The notes: generated by a model from the sequence alone, not told the origin. 64,000 nt of DNA from an uncultured Pelagibacteraceae bacterium (GCA_902563575.1 CACEXV010000001.1:186001-250000); one strand, 5' to 3'. Positions 30,898 to 42,327 are shown, counted from the stretch's first letter. Numbers and translations are program-made.

Positions 30898-33565
30898 TTT
30901 TCTTAGATATTACTTTAAATGCTTCTTCAATTTTATCTTTATCTACACCCCCTGCCTGAGCAAAATCTTTTCTACCTCCGCCCCCTTTACCTCCCAATAT
31001 CTCTGAAGCAGATTTTACTAAGTCGACGGCATCATATTTTGAGGTCAAATCTTGAGTAACTCCTACGGCTAAACCAACTTTGTCTTCGAATGTAGAAATA
31101 CAAGCAACGACACCTGATTTAATATCTTTTTTTCCCTGGTCGATAATGCCTCTTAACTCTTTTGATGGAAAATCTTTTAAAGTCTGCTCTCTAATTATTA
31201 TATTCCCGATTTTTTTATCTTTGATAATATTTTTACTTTTATCCTTTTTAATATTTTCAATTTTTAATTTGTTGAGTTGCTTATTCAAATTTTTTAAATT
31301 TTCATTTAAATCCAAACTATTCTTGTAATCCGGTTTTATTTTAAACCCTTTTAATTCATTTTTTATTAATTCTATTTCATTTTTAAGATCTGTGTCTTTT
31401 TGGAATTTATTTTCCTTTTGCGTTTTTTCATACTCTTCTAATTGTTTACCCCTCAAGGCCTCGACTCTTCTAACCCCTGATGCAATCGAGGATTGATTGA
31501 TAATTTTAAACTTACCCACCTCTCTGGTATTTTTAACATGAGTTCCTCCACATAATTCTGTGGAGAAAAAACCATTTTTTTCTCTTCCCATAAAAACTAC
31601 TCTTACTTCCTCTCCATATTTTTCACCAAATAATGCTAGTGCGCCCATACCTACAGCTTCTTTTGGGGTCATTATTCTAGTTTGAACCTCAGAGGATCCC
31701 ACAACTATTTCATTAACTATGTCATTTATTTTTTTCATTGCATCTTTTTCAATCGGTTTATTATGGCTAAAATCAAATCTTAATCTCTCAGGTGAAACTA
31801 ATGATCCTTTTTGTGTTACATGCTTACCCAGAGTTCTTCTTAGTGACTCATGTAATAAATGAGTTGCTGAGTGGTTAGCTTCAGAATTTTTTCTTTTTAA
31901 AACATCTATTTCTAAATTAACATTTTGCCCAATTGATATTTTTCCTTTTTCAATTTTTCCATAATGAATAAATAAATCTCCCACTTTTTTTTGCGTATCA
32001 TTAATCTTTATTTTACAATCTGAGTTAAAGATATAACCCTGGTCACCAACCTGACCACCTGACTCTCCATAAAAGGGTGTTTGATTTGTTATGACTTCCA
32101 CTTCGTCTCCAGAACTAGCTGAGTCTACAAATTTACCTTTTTTTGAAATTTTTATTATTACACCTTCAGCTTTATCGAATTCATATCCCAAAAATTCTGT
32201 TGGATTAAGTTCCTCTCTAATTTTAAACCATCTCTCATCAACGGATTTGTCCCCCGACCCTTTCCAATTAGCTCGTGCTAAGGCTTTGCCTTTTTCCATC
32301 TCTTTATCAAAACCAATATTATCTACTTGAATATTCTTGCCTCTTAAGATGTCAGCAGTTAAGTCTAAAGGGAAGCCGTAGGTATCATACAATTTAAATG
32401 CCGCTTCGCCTGGGAGAGTTTTATTTTGAACTTTACTTAAATTTTCCTCAAGTATTTTCATCCCTCTTTCTAAAAGGATAGAAAATTTTTCCTCTTCATT
32501 TTTGAGGGTTTCAATTATCAATTCTTTACCGTTAACTAATTCAGGATAACTTTTTTTCATCTCATTTAATAACACTTCAAAAAGTTTATAAAATACAGGA
32601 TCTTTACTTCCTAAAAAATGAGCGTGTCTCATTCCTCTTCTCATAATTCTTCTTAAGACATATCCCCGACCTTCATTAGATGGTAATATTCCCTCAGCAA
32701 TTAAAAAACTACTAGCTCTTAAATGATCAGCAATTACTCTATGGCTGGAAATTGTTTTGTTGTTAATTGAAGTCTTTGTGATGTCGGATGATGCAGCTAT
32801 GATTTTTTGAAAGTGATCAATCTTATAATTATCATGAGTACCTTGTAGAACTGCTGTCATTCTTTCGAGGCCCATGCCTGTATCAACCGAAGGTTTAGGT
32901 AACACAATTCTTTTGTCTTTTGAAATTTGCTCAAATTGCATAAAGACAAGATTCCAAATTTCTATAAATCTATCACCATCTTCATTGGGGCTTCCAGGAG
33001 GGCCTCCTTTTAATTTATCACCGTGATCATAAAAAATCTCGGAACATGGACCACATGGTCCGGTATCACCCATTGACCAAAAATTATCAGACGTTGAAAT
33101 TTTAATTATTTTACTTTCACTTAAACCAGCTATTTTTTTCCAAAGATTAAATGCATCGTCATCTTCATGAAAAACTGTCACTGACAATTTTTCTTTTGGT
33201 AATCCAAAATCTTTGGTCAGTAAATTCCAAGCATAGTGAATAGCTTGTTCTTTAAAATAATCACCAAATGAAAAATTTCCTAGCATTTCAAAAAAAGTAT
33301 GGTGTCGTGGTGTATAACCAACATTTTCTAAATCATTATGTTTTCCACCTGCTCTTACACATTTTTGTGAAGTGGTCGCAGTTTTAAATGTTCTTCTTTC
33401 TAGGCCGGTAAATACATTTTTAAACTGCACCATACCTGAATTGGTGAACATTAATGTAGGATCATTATTTGGAACTAAGTTACTTGAATCAACAATTTGA
33501 TGATTGTTTTTTTTAAAATAATCTAAAAATTTTTTTCTTACATCTGTAAGCAAAATTTGGCTCAT
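30890..33565 (-). CDS. alaS: Alanyl-tRNA synthetase
   Basis: [46 protein letters not shown]. Confidence 0.98.
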   Translation of the reverse strand: MSQILLTDVRKKFLDYFKKNNHQIVDSSNLVPNNDPTLMFTNSGMVQFKNVFTGLERRTFKTATTSQKCVRAGGKHNDLENVGYTPRHHTFFEMLGNFSFGDYFKEQAIHYAWNLLTKDFGLPKEKLSVTVFHEDDDAFNLWKKIAGLSESKIIKISTSDNFWSMGDTGPCGPCSEIFYDHGDKLKGGPPGSPNEDGDRFIEIWNLVFMQFEQISKDKRIVLPKPSVDTGMGLERMTAVLQGTHDNYKIDHFQKIIAASSDITKTSINNKTISSHRVIADHLRASSFLIAEGILPSNEGRGYVLRRIMRRGMRHAHFLGSKDPVFYKLFEVLLNEMKKSYPELVNGKELIIETLKNEEEKFSILLERGMKILEENLSKVQNKTLPGEAAFKLYDTYGFPLDLTADILRGKNIQVDNIGFDKEMEKGKALARANWKGSGDKSVDERWFKIREELNPTEFLGYEFDKAEGVIIKISKKGKFVDSASSGDEVEVITNQTPFYGESGGQVGDQGYIFNSDCKIKINDTQKKVGDLFIHYGKIEKGKISIGQNVNLEIDVLKRKNSEANHSATHLLHESLRRTLGKHVTQKGSLVSPERLRFDFSHNKPIEKDAMKKINDIVNEIVVGSSEVQTRIMTPKEAVGMGALALFGEKYGEEVRVVFMGREKNGFFSTELCGGTHVKNTREVGKFKIINQSSIASGVRRVEALRGKQLEEYEKTQKENKFQKDTDLKNEIELIKNELKGFKIKPDYKNSLDLNENLKNLNKQLNKLKIENIKKDKSKNIIKDKKIGNIIIREQTLKDFPSKELRGIIDQGKKDIKSGVVACISTFEDKVGLAVGVTQDLTSKYDAVDLVKSASEILGGKGGGGRKDFAQAGGVDKDKIEEAFKVISKKIN

Positions 33566-33608
33566 ATTTAATTAAATACAGATATTTTTCGGCTTGTCTA
33601 TAAGGAGA

Positions 33609-33965
33609 TTAATTGGTTTGCTTTTTATCGTTGTCTACAACAACACATATTTCTGATTTAGTGAGAAATCTTTGTCCTGTGCCATTATCAAGAGAGAACA
33701 TGCCGCCAATTCCTTTAACTGCATCGATTGTGAGGTCTGTGTGTTTCCACTTCTCATATTGGTCTTCGTTCATATAAAAAGGAGTTCCATCTATCTCACC
33801 TAGCTTTACATCACTACTACCTACTAGATACTCTTTTGCTGGGAAACACATAGGCGCGCTGCCATCACAACACCCTCCTGATTGATGAAACAATAAGTCG
33901 TCGCCATGAACTGCCTTGAGTTCGTTGAGAAGTTTTTTAGCTGACAATGTTGCTTTGACTTTCAT
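33609..33965 (-). CDS. DUF779 family protein
   Basis: HQSGGCCDGSAPMCFP; co-directional with aldehyde dehydrogenase. Confidence 0.85.
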   Translation of the reverse strand: MKVKATLSAKKLLNELKAVHGDDLLFHQSGGCCDGSAPMCFPAKEYLVGSSDVKLGEIDGTPFYMNEDQYEKWKHTDLTIDAVKGIGGMFSLDNGTGQRFLTKSEICVVVDNDKKQTN

Positions 33966-33971
33966 ATAAAA

Positions 33972-33998
33972 AATGGCCCGTGGGACTCACGGGCCATT
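33972..33998. terminator. Strong symmetrical stem-loop between aldehyde dehydrogenase and DUF779
   Basis: AATGGCCCGTG-GGACT-CACGGGCCATT, 11-bp perfect stem. Confidence 0.75.
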
Positions 33999-34010
33999 AT
34001 ATTCTAATTT

Positions 34011-35567
34011 TTAAAAGAAGCCTAATTTTTTCTCACTGTAAGACACGTGTAGATTTTTCACTTGTCTATAATGATTTAACATCATTTTATGAGTTTCTCT
34101 TCCAATACCAGATTGTTTGTATCCACCAAATGCAGCATGAGCTGGATAAGCATGATAACAGTTAGTCCAAACTCTACCAGCCTGTATCTCTCTACCCATT
34201 CTGTATGCAATGTTACCATTTCTAGTCCAAACACCAGCGCCTAATCCATATAAAGTATCATTAGCAATCTCTAATGCCTCTTTTTCATCTTTGAATTTTG
34301 TAACTGATACAACTGGTCCAAAGATCTCTTCTTGGAATATTCGCATATTGTTTTTACCTTCAAAAATAGTTGGTTGAATATAGTTTCCTTTTTCTAAACC
34401 ACTATTAATTTTTGCTGCACTACCACCACAAAGAACCTTCGCGCCTTCTTTCTTACCTAAATCTAAGTAAGATTTTATTTTTTCCATTTGTTCTAATGAT
34501 GCTTGAGCTCCGATCATAGTTTCCATTTTTAAAGGGTTGTCTTGTTTGACAGCTTTTGTTCTTGCGATTGCTTTTTCCATAAATTTATCATAAATGGACT
34601 CTTGAACTAAAGCTCTGCTTGGACAAGTACAAACTTCACCTTGATTTAAAGTAAACATAGCAAAACCCTCTAAACATTTATCGAAGAAGTCATCATTTTT
34701 TGACATAACGTCCTCAAAGAAAATGTTTGGTGATTTGCCACCTAATTCTAAAGTGATAGGAATTAAGTTTTGTGAAGCATATTGCATTATTAATCGTCCA
34801 GTAGTCGTTTCACCTGTAAAGGCAATCTTCTTAATTCTCTTAGAAGAAGCCAATGGTTTACCTGCTTCTAAACCATAACCGCTAACAACATTTACTACAC
34901 CCGCTGGTAATAGATCTCCAATAAGTTCCATTAAAAGCATGATTGAAGCTGGTGTTTGTTCAGCTGGTTTTAATACAACACAGTTTCCTGCTGCTAAAGC
35001 TGGAGCAAGTTTCCATGTTGCCATTAATAATGGGAAGTTCCAAGGAATAATTTGTCCGACTACTCCAAGAGGTTCAGGTATGTGATAAGAATATTCACTA
35101 TTACTTATTTCAGCAACAGAACCTTCTTCCGCTCTGATAACTCCAGCAAAATATCTCCAATGGTCTACCACTAAAGGTAAATCTGCAGCCATACATTCTC
35201 GTATTGGCTTTCCATTGTCTAAACATTCCGCTGTCGCCAACAGATTTAGATTTTTTTCAATAACATCAGCAATTTTTAAAAGGATATTTGACCTTTCAGT
35301 TATTGAAGTTTTTCCCCATGCTGGAAACGCTGCATGAGCTGCGTCCAAAGCGAAATCTATGTCTTTGTCGTTTGAACGTGGCACCTGACAGATAACCTCA
35401 TTTGTAATTGGAGTTGTATTATCAAAATATTTTCCAGATTTTGGTTCTACAAACTTACCGTTTACGAAATTTCCATATTTTGCTTTGAATGGAAATTTTA
35501 CTTTTAAATGAGAGGTATCTAGGCTAGATGACAGTTTTTTTGAGCTACTCGCTTGTTGTGTGCTCAT
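34011..35567 (-). CDS. NAD(P)-dependent aldehyde dehydrogenase (AldB/ExaC-like)
   Basis: [40 protein letters not shown] catalytic Cys, [11 protein letters not shown]. Confidence 0.93.
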   Translation of the reverse strand: MSTQQASSSKKLSSSLDTSHLKVKFPFKAKYGNFVNGKFVEPKSGKYFDNTTPITNEVICQVPRSNDKDIDFALDAAHAAFPAWGKTSITERSNILLKIADVIEKNLNLLATAECLDNGKPIRECMAADLPLVVDHWRYFAGVIRAEEGSVAEISNSEYSYHIPEPLGVVGQIIPWNFPLLMATWKLAPALAAGNCVVLKPAEQTPASIMLLMELIGDLLPAGVVNVVSGYGLEAGKPLASSKRIKKIAFTGETTTGRLIMQYASQNLIPITLELGGKSPNIFFEDVMSKNDDFFDKCLEGFAMFTLNQGEVCTCPSRALVQESIYDKFMEKAIARTKAVKQDNPLKMETMIGAQASLEQMEKIKSYLDLGKKEGAKVLCGGSAAKINSGLEKGNYIQPTIFEGKNNMRIFQEEIFGPVVSVTKFKDEKEALEIANDTLYGLGAGVWTRNGNIAYRMGREIQAGRVWTNCYHAYPAHAAFGGYKQSGIGRETHKMMLNHYRQVKNLHVSYSEKKLGFF

Positions 35568-35687
35568 TTCCCCTCCTATGTTAATAACTTATTAAACCCA
35601 ATTTGACAAAGGTTGTACAGAGTTATTTGATAATAATTTTCAGATTCAATTATTGATTGATTCAACCTTTATTTGATTTTTCATGAG

Positions 35688-35712
35688 AAACGGGAGATTT
35701 CTCTCCCGTTTT
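35688..35712 (-). terminator. Rho-independent-like terminator downstream of recA
   Basis: AACGGGAGA-TTTC-TCTCCCGTT stem-loop between recA stop and the aldehyde dehydrogenase upstream region. Confidence 0.7.
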
Positions 35713-35722
35713 AAGTTGGCTA

Positions 35723-36817
35723 CTATTCTTCTTTGCTAATTTTTTCTTTTGGAGAGGGATTGCCTTCCATTTCTTTTGCAATCATTCCTGCCTTCTCTCT
35801 CACAATTTTTTCGATTTCCTCAGCGATTTTCGGATTTTTTTCTAGATAAGATTTTGCATTTTCTTTGCCTTGTCCAATTTTTTCTCCATTGTAGGCATAC
35901 CAAGCTCCAGATTTTTCAATAACATCCGCTTTCGCACCTAAGTCTATGAGTTCACCTACTTTACTAATGCCTTTTCCATACATTAAATCAAACTCTACAA
36001 CTTTGAATGGTGGTGAAACCTTATTCTTAATAACTTTTACTCTCGTAGTATTTCCTATTACTTGATCTTTATCTTTAATTGCTCCTATTCTTCTAATATC
36101 CATTCTTACTGATGAATAAAATTTTAAGGCGTTACCACCGGAAGTTGTTTCTGGATTTCCAAACATTACGCCAATTTTCATCCTAATTTGATTAATAAAA
36201 ATGACCATTGTATTTGACTTTGAAACTGATCCAGTAATCTTTCTAAGAGCCTGACTCATTAATCTTGATTGAAGTCCAACATGATGATCACCCATTTCAC
36301 CTTCGAGTTCGGCTTTTGGCGTCAATGCAGCAACTGAGTCTACTACTAAAACAGACACTGACCCAGATTTTATTAAAGTATCTGTAATTTCTAGTGCTTG
36401 CTCTCCGGTGTCTGGTTGAGATATTAGTAATTCATCCGTTTTAACACCAAGTTTTTTAGCATAAGCTGGATCCATTGCATGTTCTGCATCAACAAAAGCG
36501 CATATTCCACCGGCTTTTTGAGCTTCTGCAACAACTTGTAACGCTAGAGTTGTTTTTCCAGAAGACTCTGGGCCATAAATTTCTATAATTCTACCTTTTG
36601 GCAGTCCGCCAATTCCCAAAGCCAAATCTAAACTAAGAGAACCTGTGGAAATAGCCTCTACATCAAGGGCTTCTTGCTGACCAAGCCTCATTACAGAACC
36701 TTTACCAAAATTTTGGTCTATTTGGCTAATAGCTGCTTCTAAGGACTTGTTTTTTTCTTTTAATTCTTGTTCTTTCTTATTGTCGGGTTTAACTACTTTT
36801 AAGTTATTTTTTGTCAT
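35723..36817 (-). CDS. recA: Recombinase A
   Basis: [38 protein letters not shown]; start placed at MTKNNLKVV (36817). Confidence 0.98.
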   Translation of the reverse strand: MTKNNLKVVKPDNKKEQELKEKNKSLEAAISQIDQNFGKGSVMRLGQQEALDVEAISTGSLSLDLALGIGGLPKGRIIEIYGPESSGKTTLALQVVAEAQKAGGICAFVDAEHAMDPAYAKKLGVKTDELLISQPDTGEQALEITDTLIKSGSVSVLVVDSVAALTPKAELEGEMGDHHVGLQSRLMSQALRKITGSVSKSNTMVIFINQIRMKIGVMFGNPETTSGGNALKFYSSVRMDIRRIGAIKDKDQVIGNTTRVKVIKNKVSPPFKVVEFDLMYGKGISKVGELIDLGAKADVIEKSGAWYAYNGEKIGQGKENAKSYLEKNPKIAEEIEKIVREKAGMIAKEMEGNPSPKEKISKEE

Positions 36818-36855
36818 TTTATATCCTTTTTTTTTTACGAATCGATACAATAAAT

Positions 36856-36870
36856 GTACACATTTTGTTC
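36856..36870. promoter_or_regulatory. Candidate degenerate alphaproteobacterial SOS box upstream of recA
   Basis: GTAC-ACATTTT-GTTC, 4-7-4 spacing, one mismatch to GTTC-N7-GTTC, 38 bp upstream of recA ATG. Confidence 0.4.
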
Positions 36871-36904
36871 TTTTTTTCAAGTTAATAAAAAAACGATAAT
36901 TAAG

Positions 36905-38194
36905 TTAATTTTTAATGAAATTTGGTGACAAATTGCCTATCTGGCTTAATAACTCAATTTTAGAGATTATGAAGTTTCTTTGGGCATTAGCATTAGATAT
37001 TCTAGCATTAAGAAGCAAACTTCTGGATTGAATTAGCTCTAGTGTGGTCCTTGTGTTGCTTGAGTCGTATTCAAGTGTGATACCTTCATTGGCTATTTCT
37101 GCTGCCTCGAGTTGAGCTTTAGTAGCATTCAATACACTTTCAGCAGATTTAAAATTAGACCACGCATTTGTAGTGTCAGAGCTCGTTTCCTTTTCAATGT
37201 TTTCTAATAACAATTTACTCTCTTGTTTTTTAAGGTTTGACTTTTTTATAGATGAAAAATTTTTTCCACCTTTTATTATTGGCCAACTAATTTTTGCCTC
37301 TAATTTTTCCTCATCAGTTTCATCAACAGTTGAACTTAATTGATTTGTTTCAGATTTAGAATAATTTAATGTAGCTGAGGGAGATAATTTTGATTTCTCA
37401 ATATTTAGCTCTCTATTTGCTATCTGGTAGTCAATGGCAGCTATCAAAAGTCTTTGATTATTAGATTTGGCTAAATCTAAAGACTCACTTAGACTAATAG
37501 GTAATTTAATATTTAATTGATAGTTTGTTTCAAGGTTATTTGGAGGGCTTACACCTATTATTTTTTCAAAATCAACCCTCGTATTTTGGAGATCTGTCTC
37601 AGCAATGATCATTTGTGCGTTAGCACCTGCCAAAGATGATTCTGATTGAGCTAAATCTGTTAAAGTAATTTCACCTTTTTGCAATCTTGCTCTATCAGAC
37701 TCTACCTGTCGTTCAAATAAAGAAACATTATTTTCGTTAAATTTTTTATTTTGTGATTTTAAAATTAAATCAAAATATACCTTTGAAGTTTCTAAAATAG
37801 TATTTTGTTCGACAAGTTTAAGCTCAAGGAATGATTTTTCAACCTCAAGCTTGGACTTTTTTAATAAATTATATCCTTGGAAACCTTGAAATATTTTTTG
37901 CTCTACATTTATTGATTTTTTTTCAGTATTAAGATTTGTGTCGTCTAAACTTGTTCCTGAAGAATCCGTTCTATTAAAAGTTTCTGATGAAGTTTGGATG
38001 CCTGAAATTGTTAAGTTTGGCAGAAATTCACCTCTGGAAATATTTATTTCTTGTTCAGTAGCTTTATGAGCCTTTCTTTCTGCATTTAACTTCAAATTAT
38101 TAGATAAAGCTTTATCTATGTAGAACGATAGGGAGCTATCGGACAAGGAATTATTCGGGTAAAGTAAAAGGAGTGTTAATAATATTTTTTTCAT
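36905..38194 (-). CDS. tolC: TolC-family outer membrane efflux protein
   Basis: Signal peptide, paired outer membrane efflux protein repeats, coiled-coil rich. Confidence 0.85.
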   Translation of the reverse strand: MKKILLTLLLLYPNNSLSDSSLSFYIDKALSNNLKLNAERKAHKATEQEINISRGEFLPNLTISGIQTSSETFNRTDSSGTSLDDTNLNTEKKSINVEQKIFQGFQGYNLLKKSKLEVEKSFLELKLVEQNTILETSKVYFDLILKSQNKKFNENNVSLFERQVESDRARLQKGEITLTDLAQSESSLAGANAQMIIAETDLQNTRVDFEKIIGVSPPNNLETNYQLNIKLPISLSESLDLAKSNNQRLLIAAIDYQIANRELNIEKSKLSPSATLNYSKSETNQLSSTVDETDEEKLEAKISWPIIKGGKNFSSIKKSNLKKQESKLLLENIEKETSSDTTNAWSNFKSAESVLNATKAQLEAAEIANEGITLEYDSSNTRTTLELIQSRSLLLNARISNANAQRNFIISKIELLSQIGNLSPNFIKN

Positions 38195-39135
38195 GATTTA
38201 ATTCTAAGTCTTTTCAATCTATGTTTTGGGTCAAGAGAAATTAATATATTGGCTTTTTTTGAAATACTCTTTATCATATTTTTGGTTAATCTCTCGTAAA
38301 ACATTATGAACCTTAAAATTTGATTATGATTCATAATTTTTTTTCCCTTATTTTTTCTTTTTAATTTTTTCTCTTGAAGTGATCTCCATTTTATCACATA
38401 TTTAAAATTTGGTATTTTTAAGTAAACAAGAAAATTAATTTTTTTAAATAGTCTTAAATAATTTTTTTTAAGTTCTGAGTTAACTGTACTTCTCCAAACC
38501 ATATCTCTATCTTCATTTTTTTCCAACTTGTTAATTGAATTTTTTAATGTAGATTTTTTTTCATGTCTCGCTCCAACACACCACCCCTCAAATATTATTA
38601 TATCTGGTTTTTTTTTAATAATGCTCCATTTATTTTTTGGCAATCTATCGTCTATTGATTTATCAAATTTTGGAATTTTCATTTTTTTAAATTTTAATGA
38701 TTTTAATTTTTTAAGATCATTTAATAACATTTTAATATCATGCGTACCAGGTACACCTCTTGTCAGAAACAGTTTATTTACTCTATAGGCCATTTTTTTT
38801 CTTTCTTTAAGTGTTTTATAGTAATCATCTATAGAAAAACATATCACATGAAGGTTATGTCTAAATTTTAAAACGAGTTTTATTATCTGCGCTATAGTTG
38901 ACTTGCCAGACCCCTGTGCCCCTGATAGTCCAATTATATTATTTTTGGGACTTTTTTTAAATTTTTTAAAAATATGGTCGCAAATTGGAATATAAAAATT
39001 TTTTAATTGACCCACTTTATCATAGAAAGGTTCACCCGCAACTTCTTGTTTTTTTAAAAATTTTAAATAATTTTTCTGTAAGGCACTAATCTTTTTTTTA
39101 TTTGTCATCATTATCAAGCGGATGGTTTTTTCCAT
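38191..39135 (-). CDS. P-loop kinase, D-glycerate 3-kinase-like
   Basis: IIGLSGAQGSGKSTIAQIIKLVL, CFSIDDYYKTLKER, TRGVPGTHDI, IIFEGWCVGAR; likely start 39108-39111. Confidence 0.82.
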   Translation of the reverse strand: MEKTIRLIMMTNKKKISALQKNYLKFLKKQEVAGEPFYDKVGQLKNFYIPICDHIFKKFKKSPKNNIIGLSGAQGSGKSTIAQIIKLVLKFRHNLHVICFSIDDYYKTLKERKKMAYRVNKLFLTRGVPGTHDIKMLLNDLKKLKSLKFKKMKIPKFDKSIDDRLPKNKWSIIKKKPDIIIFEGWCVGARHEKKSTLKNSINKLEKNEDRDMVWRSTVNSELKKNYLRLFKKINFLVYLKIPNFKYVIKWRSLQEKKLKRKNKGKKIMNHNQILRFIMFYERLTKNMIKSISKKANILISLDPKHRLKRLRIKS

Positions 39136-39469
39136 CTAGTTTTTTAATATTTTCAAATTTTTTATTATCAAGTTCATCAATACAACCGATATTAAAACCA
39201 AATAATGTTGGGTCTCGTCTGGGATTGTGGTGAGTATAAATACCGCAAATTGAGCAAAAAAAATGATTTGCTACTTTAGAATGAAACTTATAGTTAGTTA
39301 TATATTTCTCACCTTCGATAATTTTAAGAGAATCTTGTCCAACTATCCCCATAACCGCTCCTTTTCTTTTACAAATAGAGCAATTACATTTTACTAAATT
39401 AGAAATTTCACCCTCAAAATTTACCTCGATTTTAATTTTTTTGCAGTGGCAGGTTAATAAATGTTTCAT
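39098..39469 (-). CDS. GFA (glutathione-dependent formaldehyde-activating)-like zinc protein
   Basis: CHCKKIKIEV, CNCSICKRKGAV, FFCSICGIYTHH cysteine motifs. Confidence 0.88.
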   Translation of the reverse strand: MKHLLTCHCKKIKIEVNFEGEISNLVKCNCSICKRKGAVMGIVGQDSLKIIEGEKYITNYKFHSKVANHFFCSICGIYTHHNPRRDPTLFGFNIGCIDELDNKKFENIKKLDGKNHPLDNDDK

Positions 39470-39578
39470 TTTTTATTATTTTAAAATTTGTTAACAATAG
39501 ATAAACCATCAGTCATTAATGTTCTCGTTTTGATTCCTTTTTGATTCTGAAACAGACTCTAAATACAACCTAAGTTTG

Positions 39579-40463
39579 TTACAAGGAAATTATACTTTTT
39601 ACGTTATTTTCTGAATTTTCAAGAGCTTTTTGGTCTTCTCTAAGCGATACTAAAAATATACAGATATTAAAAGTTATCAAAATCAGAGACATTACGACCC
39701 AATAGACTCCGAGTATATTTTTAGAGAAGAATAAACAAGTAATTAACAATAATGATCTCAAATAAACTGAATATTTAAAAACAGCTATTATTGCAAAAGA
39801 GTGGATTCCTAATTTAAAAAGACTCATTTTTGACGGACCAAAATATCTTAAGCCCCTTTTTGAATTAATTTCTTGGTAATTTTTAATATGTTTCTTTAAA
39901 GATCCAGAAAAACTATTCCATATAGAGGATTTACTTGATAGTAATTTTACATCATTTGGTGTCAGACAGGTATAATTACCAAAATTAATTTTTTTTCCGG
40001 TAAATATCAATGTTAATATTTTGTGAGCTTCATATAGAAATTGAAATATTGGACCTTCTGATCTTTTAATACGTTTTGCAACAACTGAGATGTCTTTGGA
40101 CTGAAATGCTTTTTCAATTAAATCCTTTATTTCAACAGGTCTGTCTTCACCATCTCCGTCCATTAAAATTATGTGATCAAATTTCTCATTCCTCGAAACA
40201 TATCTTAGTCCAAGCGCATTACATCTTGCGTGCCCTTGATTATTTTTAAGTTCAATAATTTTTAAAAAAGTAAAATTTTTTGGTTTAGTAATTTCTTTAT
40301 CACTGATAGTTGATGCATCATTAACTATAATTCCGCTAAATTTTGTATCTTTGATAGTAGCTATGATTTCATCAATATCCTGAAGTAACTTTTTTAAAGA
40401 CTCCCAATCATTATAAACAGGTATTATTATAATAATATTTTTCATCGTCTTCCTATCATACAA
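39579..40463 (-). CDS. Family 2 glycosyltransferase
   Basis: IIIIPVYNDWESLKKLLQDID, DHIILMDGDGEDRP, C-terminal TM helices. Confidence 0.88.
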   Translation of the reverse strand: MYDRKTMKNIIIIIPVYNDWESLKKLLQDIDEIIATIKDTKFSGIIVNDASTISDKEITKPKNFTFLKIIELKNNQGHARCNALGLRYVSRNEKFDHIILMDGDGEDRPVEIKDLIEKAFQSKDISVVAKRIKRSEGPIFQFLYEAHKILTLIFTGKKINFGNYTCLTPNDVKLLSSKSSIWNSFSGSLKKHIKNYQEINSKRGLRYFGPSKMSLFKLGIHSFAIIAVFKYSVYLRSLLLITCLFFSKNILGVYWVVMSLILITFNICIFLVSLREDQKALENSENNVKSIISL

Positions 40464-41815
40464 TATCCGGTTGGTCTTATTGTTCCAAATTCACCGGGAC
40501 ATATCTTTTTTAGAATTTCTGGATTACCTGCGTAAATTACTCCTTGATTTTCATCAAGTTCTTTTGACATGGTTTTTAAACTTCTCAACCATTTAGGCCT
40601 AGAAACTAAATGATAAGATAAATTACCTGCGGCCCATTCATCTCCAACGACTATCGTTATTTCATTTGAAAAGTTTTTATCCCATTTTCTCTGTACTAAG
40701 TCAGCAATTTCCCTACCTGGATAATCTGTTCTTTTATTCTTGTCTAAAACAGATACTGCAAAATAAGTCATAGGCGAAACTAAAAAAAATATAAAAAAAA
40801 CCGAAAAGAATTTTTTTAAATTCTTAAATAATATAAATTTTTTAAAAATAAATAGCAGCATAGTTGGAAAAAAAATATAGAAAGGTGTCATCCACATGGT
40901 TCTTATTTTTGCACCAGTCAATAATGAATACACTAACATTAAGATAAACGGCAGGATATTTATGCAAACTAAATAAATTAAAGTATTGTTACTTTTTATA
41001 TTAATTTTAATCTCTTTTAATAAAACATATGTCATGAGCACTATTGGCGCCAAGATTATTATTTGTTTTATTAAAAAAATTAATGGATTAATTAGGTGAT
41101 TTATAAAATTACCTGTTTCTATATTAGAACGACTTAATCCATATAATATAGTCACATATTCGTTTTGACTTAACCATATTAAATGAGGTGAAATAACGGC
41201 TAGAAATATTAACCCTGGTATAAAATAATAGAAATTAATTTTTTTCTTTTTAATTAAAAAGTACAAATAAAAGATTTTTATTCCTATCAAGAGAAAAATA
41301 AATAAATATTTTGAGAGGAACCCAAATGATGCAAACAAACCAAAAAAAATCCAATTGGAAATTTTATCTTTTACATTGAAACTTCTCCAACCATAAAGCA
41401 CTGTTAAAGCCCAAAAAGGTAATTGGCAAATATTAACATTAAACTCTGGTGTCGTATAATTATAGAAAAAAAAACCAGATAACATTAAAACTGAAATTAA
41501 AGATAAAGTTTTATCTCTGAAAATTTCATTTGAAAACTTCCACACTATCAAGAAGGTAAAGATTAAAAAAATTTGACTTAACAAGTAAAAAGCCCAGTCA
41601 TTGTTTCCGAACAGTTGAAAAATTATCTCCACCATCAATCCACTCATTGGTGGATGTTTCTCAAAGCCCCATTTTAAATCGCTCCCCCATGCTAAGGCTT
41701 CAATGGTATCCAATGGCAAATTTGTATTAACAACTGTGGGTATAAGTGTCCAAATTAATAAATGGCCACTTAAATAAATAAATAAATATTTATTAACATT
41801 TTTTTTTATAATCAT
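40442..41815 (-). CDS. ArnT/PMT-like (GT39/GT83) membrane glycosyltransferase
   Basis: Multi-TM protein; LPLDTIEALAWGSDLKWGFEKHPPMSGLMVE motif. Confidence 0.78.
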   Translation of the reverse strand: MIIKKNVNKYLFIYLSGHLLIWTLIPTVVNTNLPLDTIEALAWGSDLKWGFEKHPPMSGLMVEIIFQLFGNNDWAFYLLSQIFLIFTFLIVWKFSNEIFRDKTLSLISVLMLSGFFFYNYTTPEFNVNICQLPFWALTVLYGWRSFNVKDKISNWIFFGLFASFGFLSKYLFIFLLIGIKIFYLYFLIKKKKINFYYFIPGLIFLAVISPHLIWLSQNEYVTILYGLSRSNIETGNFINHLINPLIFLIKQIIILAPIVLMTYVLLKEIKINIKSNNTLIYLVCINILPFILMLVYSLLTGAKIRTMWMTPFYIFFPTMLLFIFKKFILFKNLKKFFSVFFIFFLVSPMTYFAVSVLDKNKRTDYPGREIADLVQRKWDKNFSNEITIVVGDEWAAGNLSYHLVSRPKWLRSLKTMSKELDENQGVIYAGNPEILKKICPGEFGTIRPTGYCMIGRR

Positions 41816-41886
41816 AATGATAAAATAGTATATTTATTAATCTATTGACACTTATAATTTCAAACATATACTCCCTTTTTTCAAAT

Positions 41887-42327
41887 ATGGCAAAAAAAGC
41901 AGTAATATTAAAAGCCGCGAGTAAAAAGAAATATTTACCTAACAGTAAAGAAAAATATATGTGTGCGAAACACAAAAAATTCTTTACAGACGCTTTGTTG
42001 CAGTGGAAAAAAGATATATTAAAATCAAACAATGTTAATAACCTTTTAAATTCATCTGATGATAATGTGTCATCTGCGGATATAGTAGATCAAGCGACTT
42101 CATTAACCGACAAGTCTGTTGAAATGAGAGCGTTAAACCGAAGTAGAAAATTAATAAATAAAATTGACTCAGCTTTACAAAGAATTAAAGATGGAACTTA
42201 CGGTTTTTGTGAAGAAACTGGCGAGCCAATTGGCCTAAAGAGGTTAATCGCTAGACCTATTGCGACACTCTCAATAGAAGCTCAAGAAAAACATGAGAGA
42301 GATGAGAAAATATATATAGGGGACTAA
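41887..42327 (+). CDS. dksA: DksA/TraR-family transcription factor
   Basis: ALQRIKDGTYGFCEETGEPIGLKRLIARPIATLSIEAQEKHE; start set at ATG 41887. Confidence 0.92.
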   Translation: MAKKAVILKAASKKKYLPNSKEKYMCAKHKKFFTDALLQWKKDILKSNNVNNLLNSSDDNVSSADIVDQATSLTDKSVEMRALNRSRKLINKIDSALQRIKDGTYGFCEETGEPIGLKRLIARPIATLSIEAQEKHERDEKIYIGD

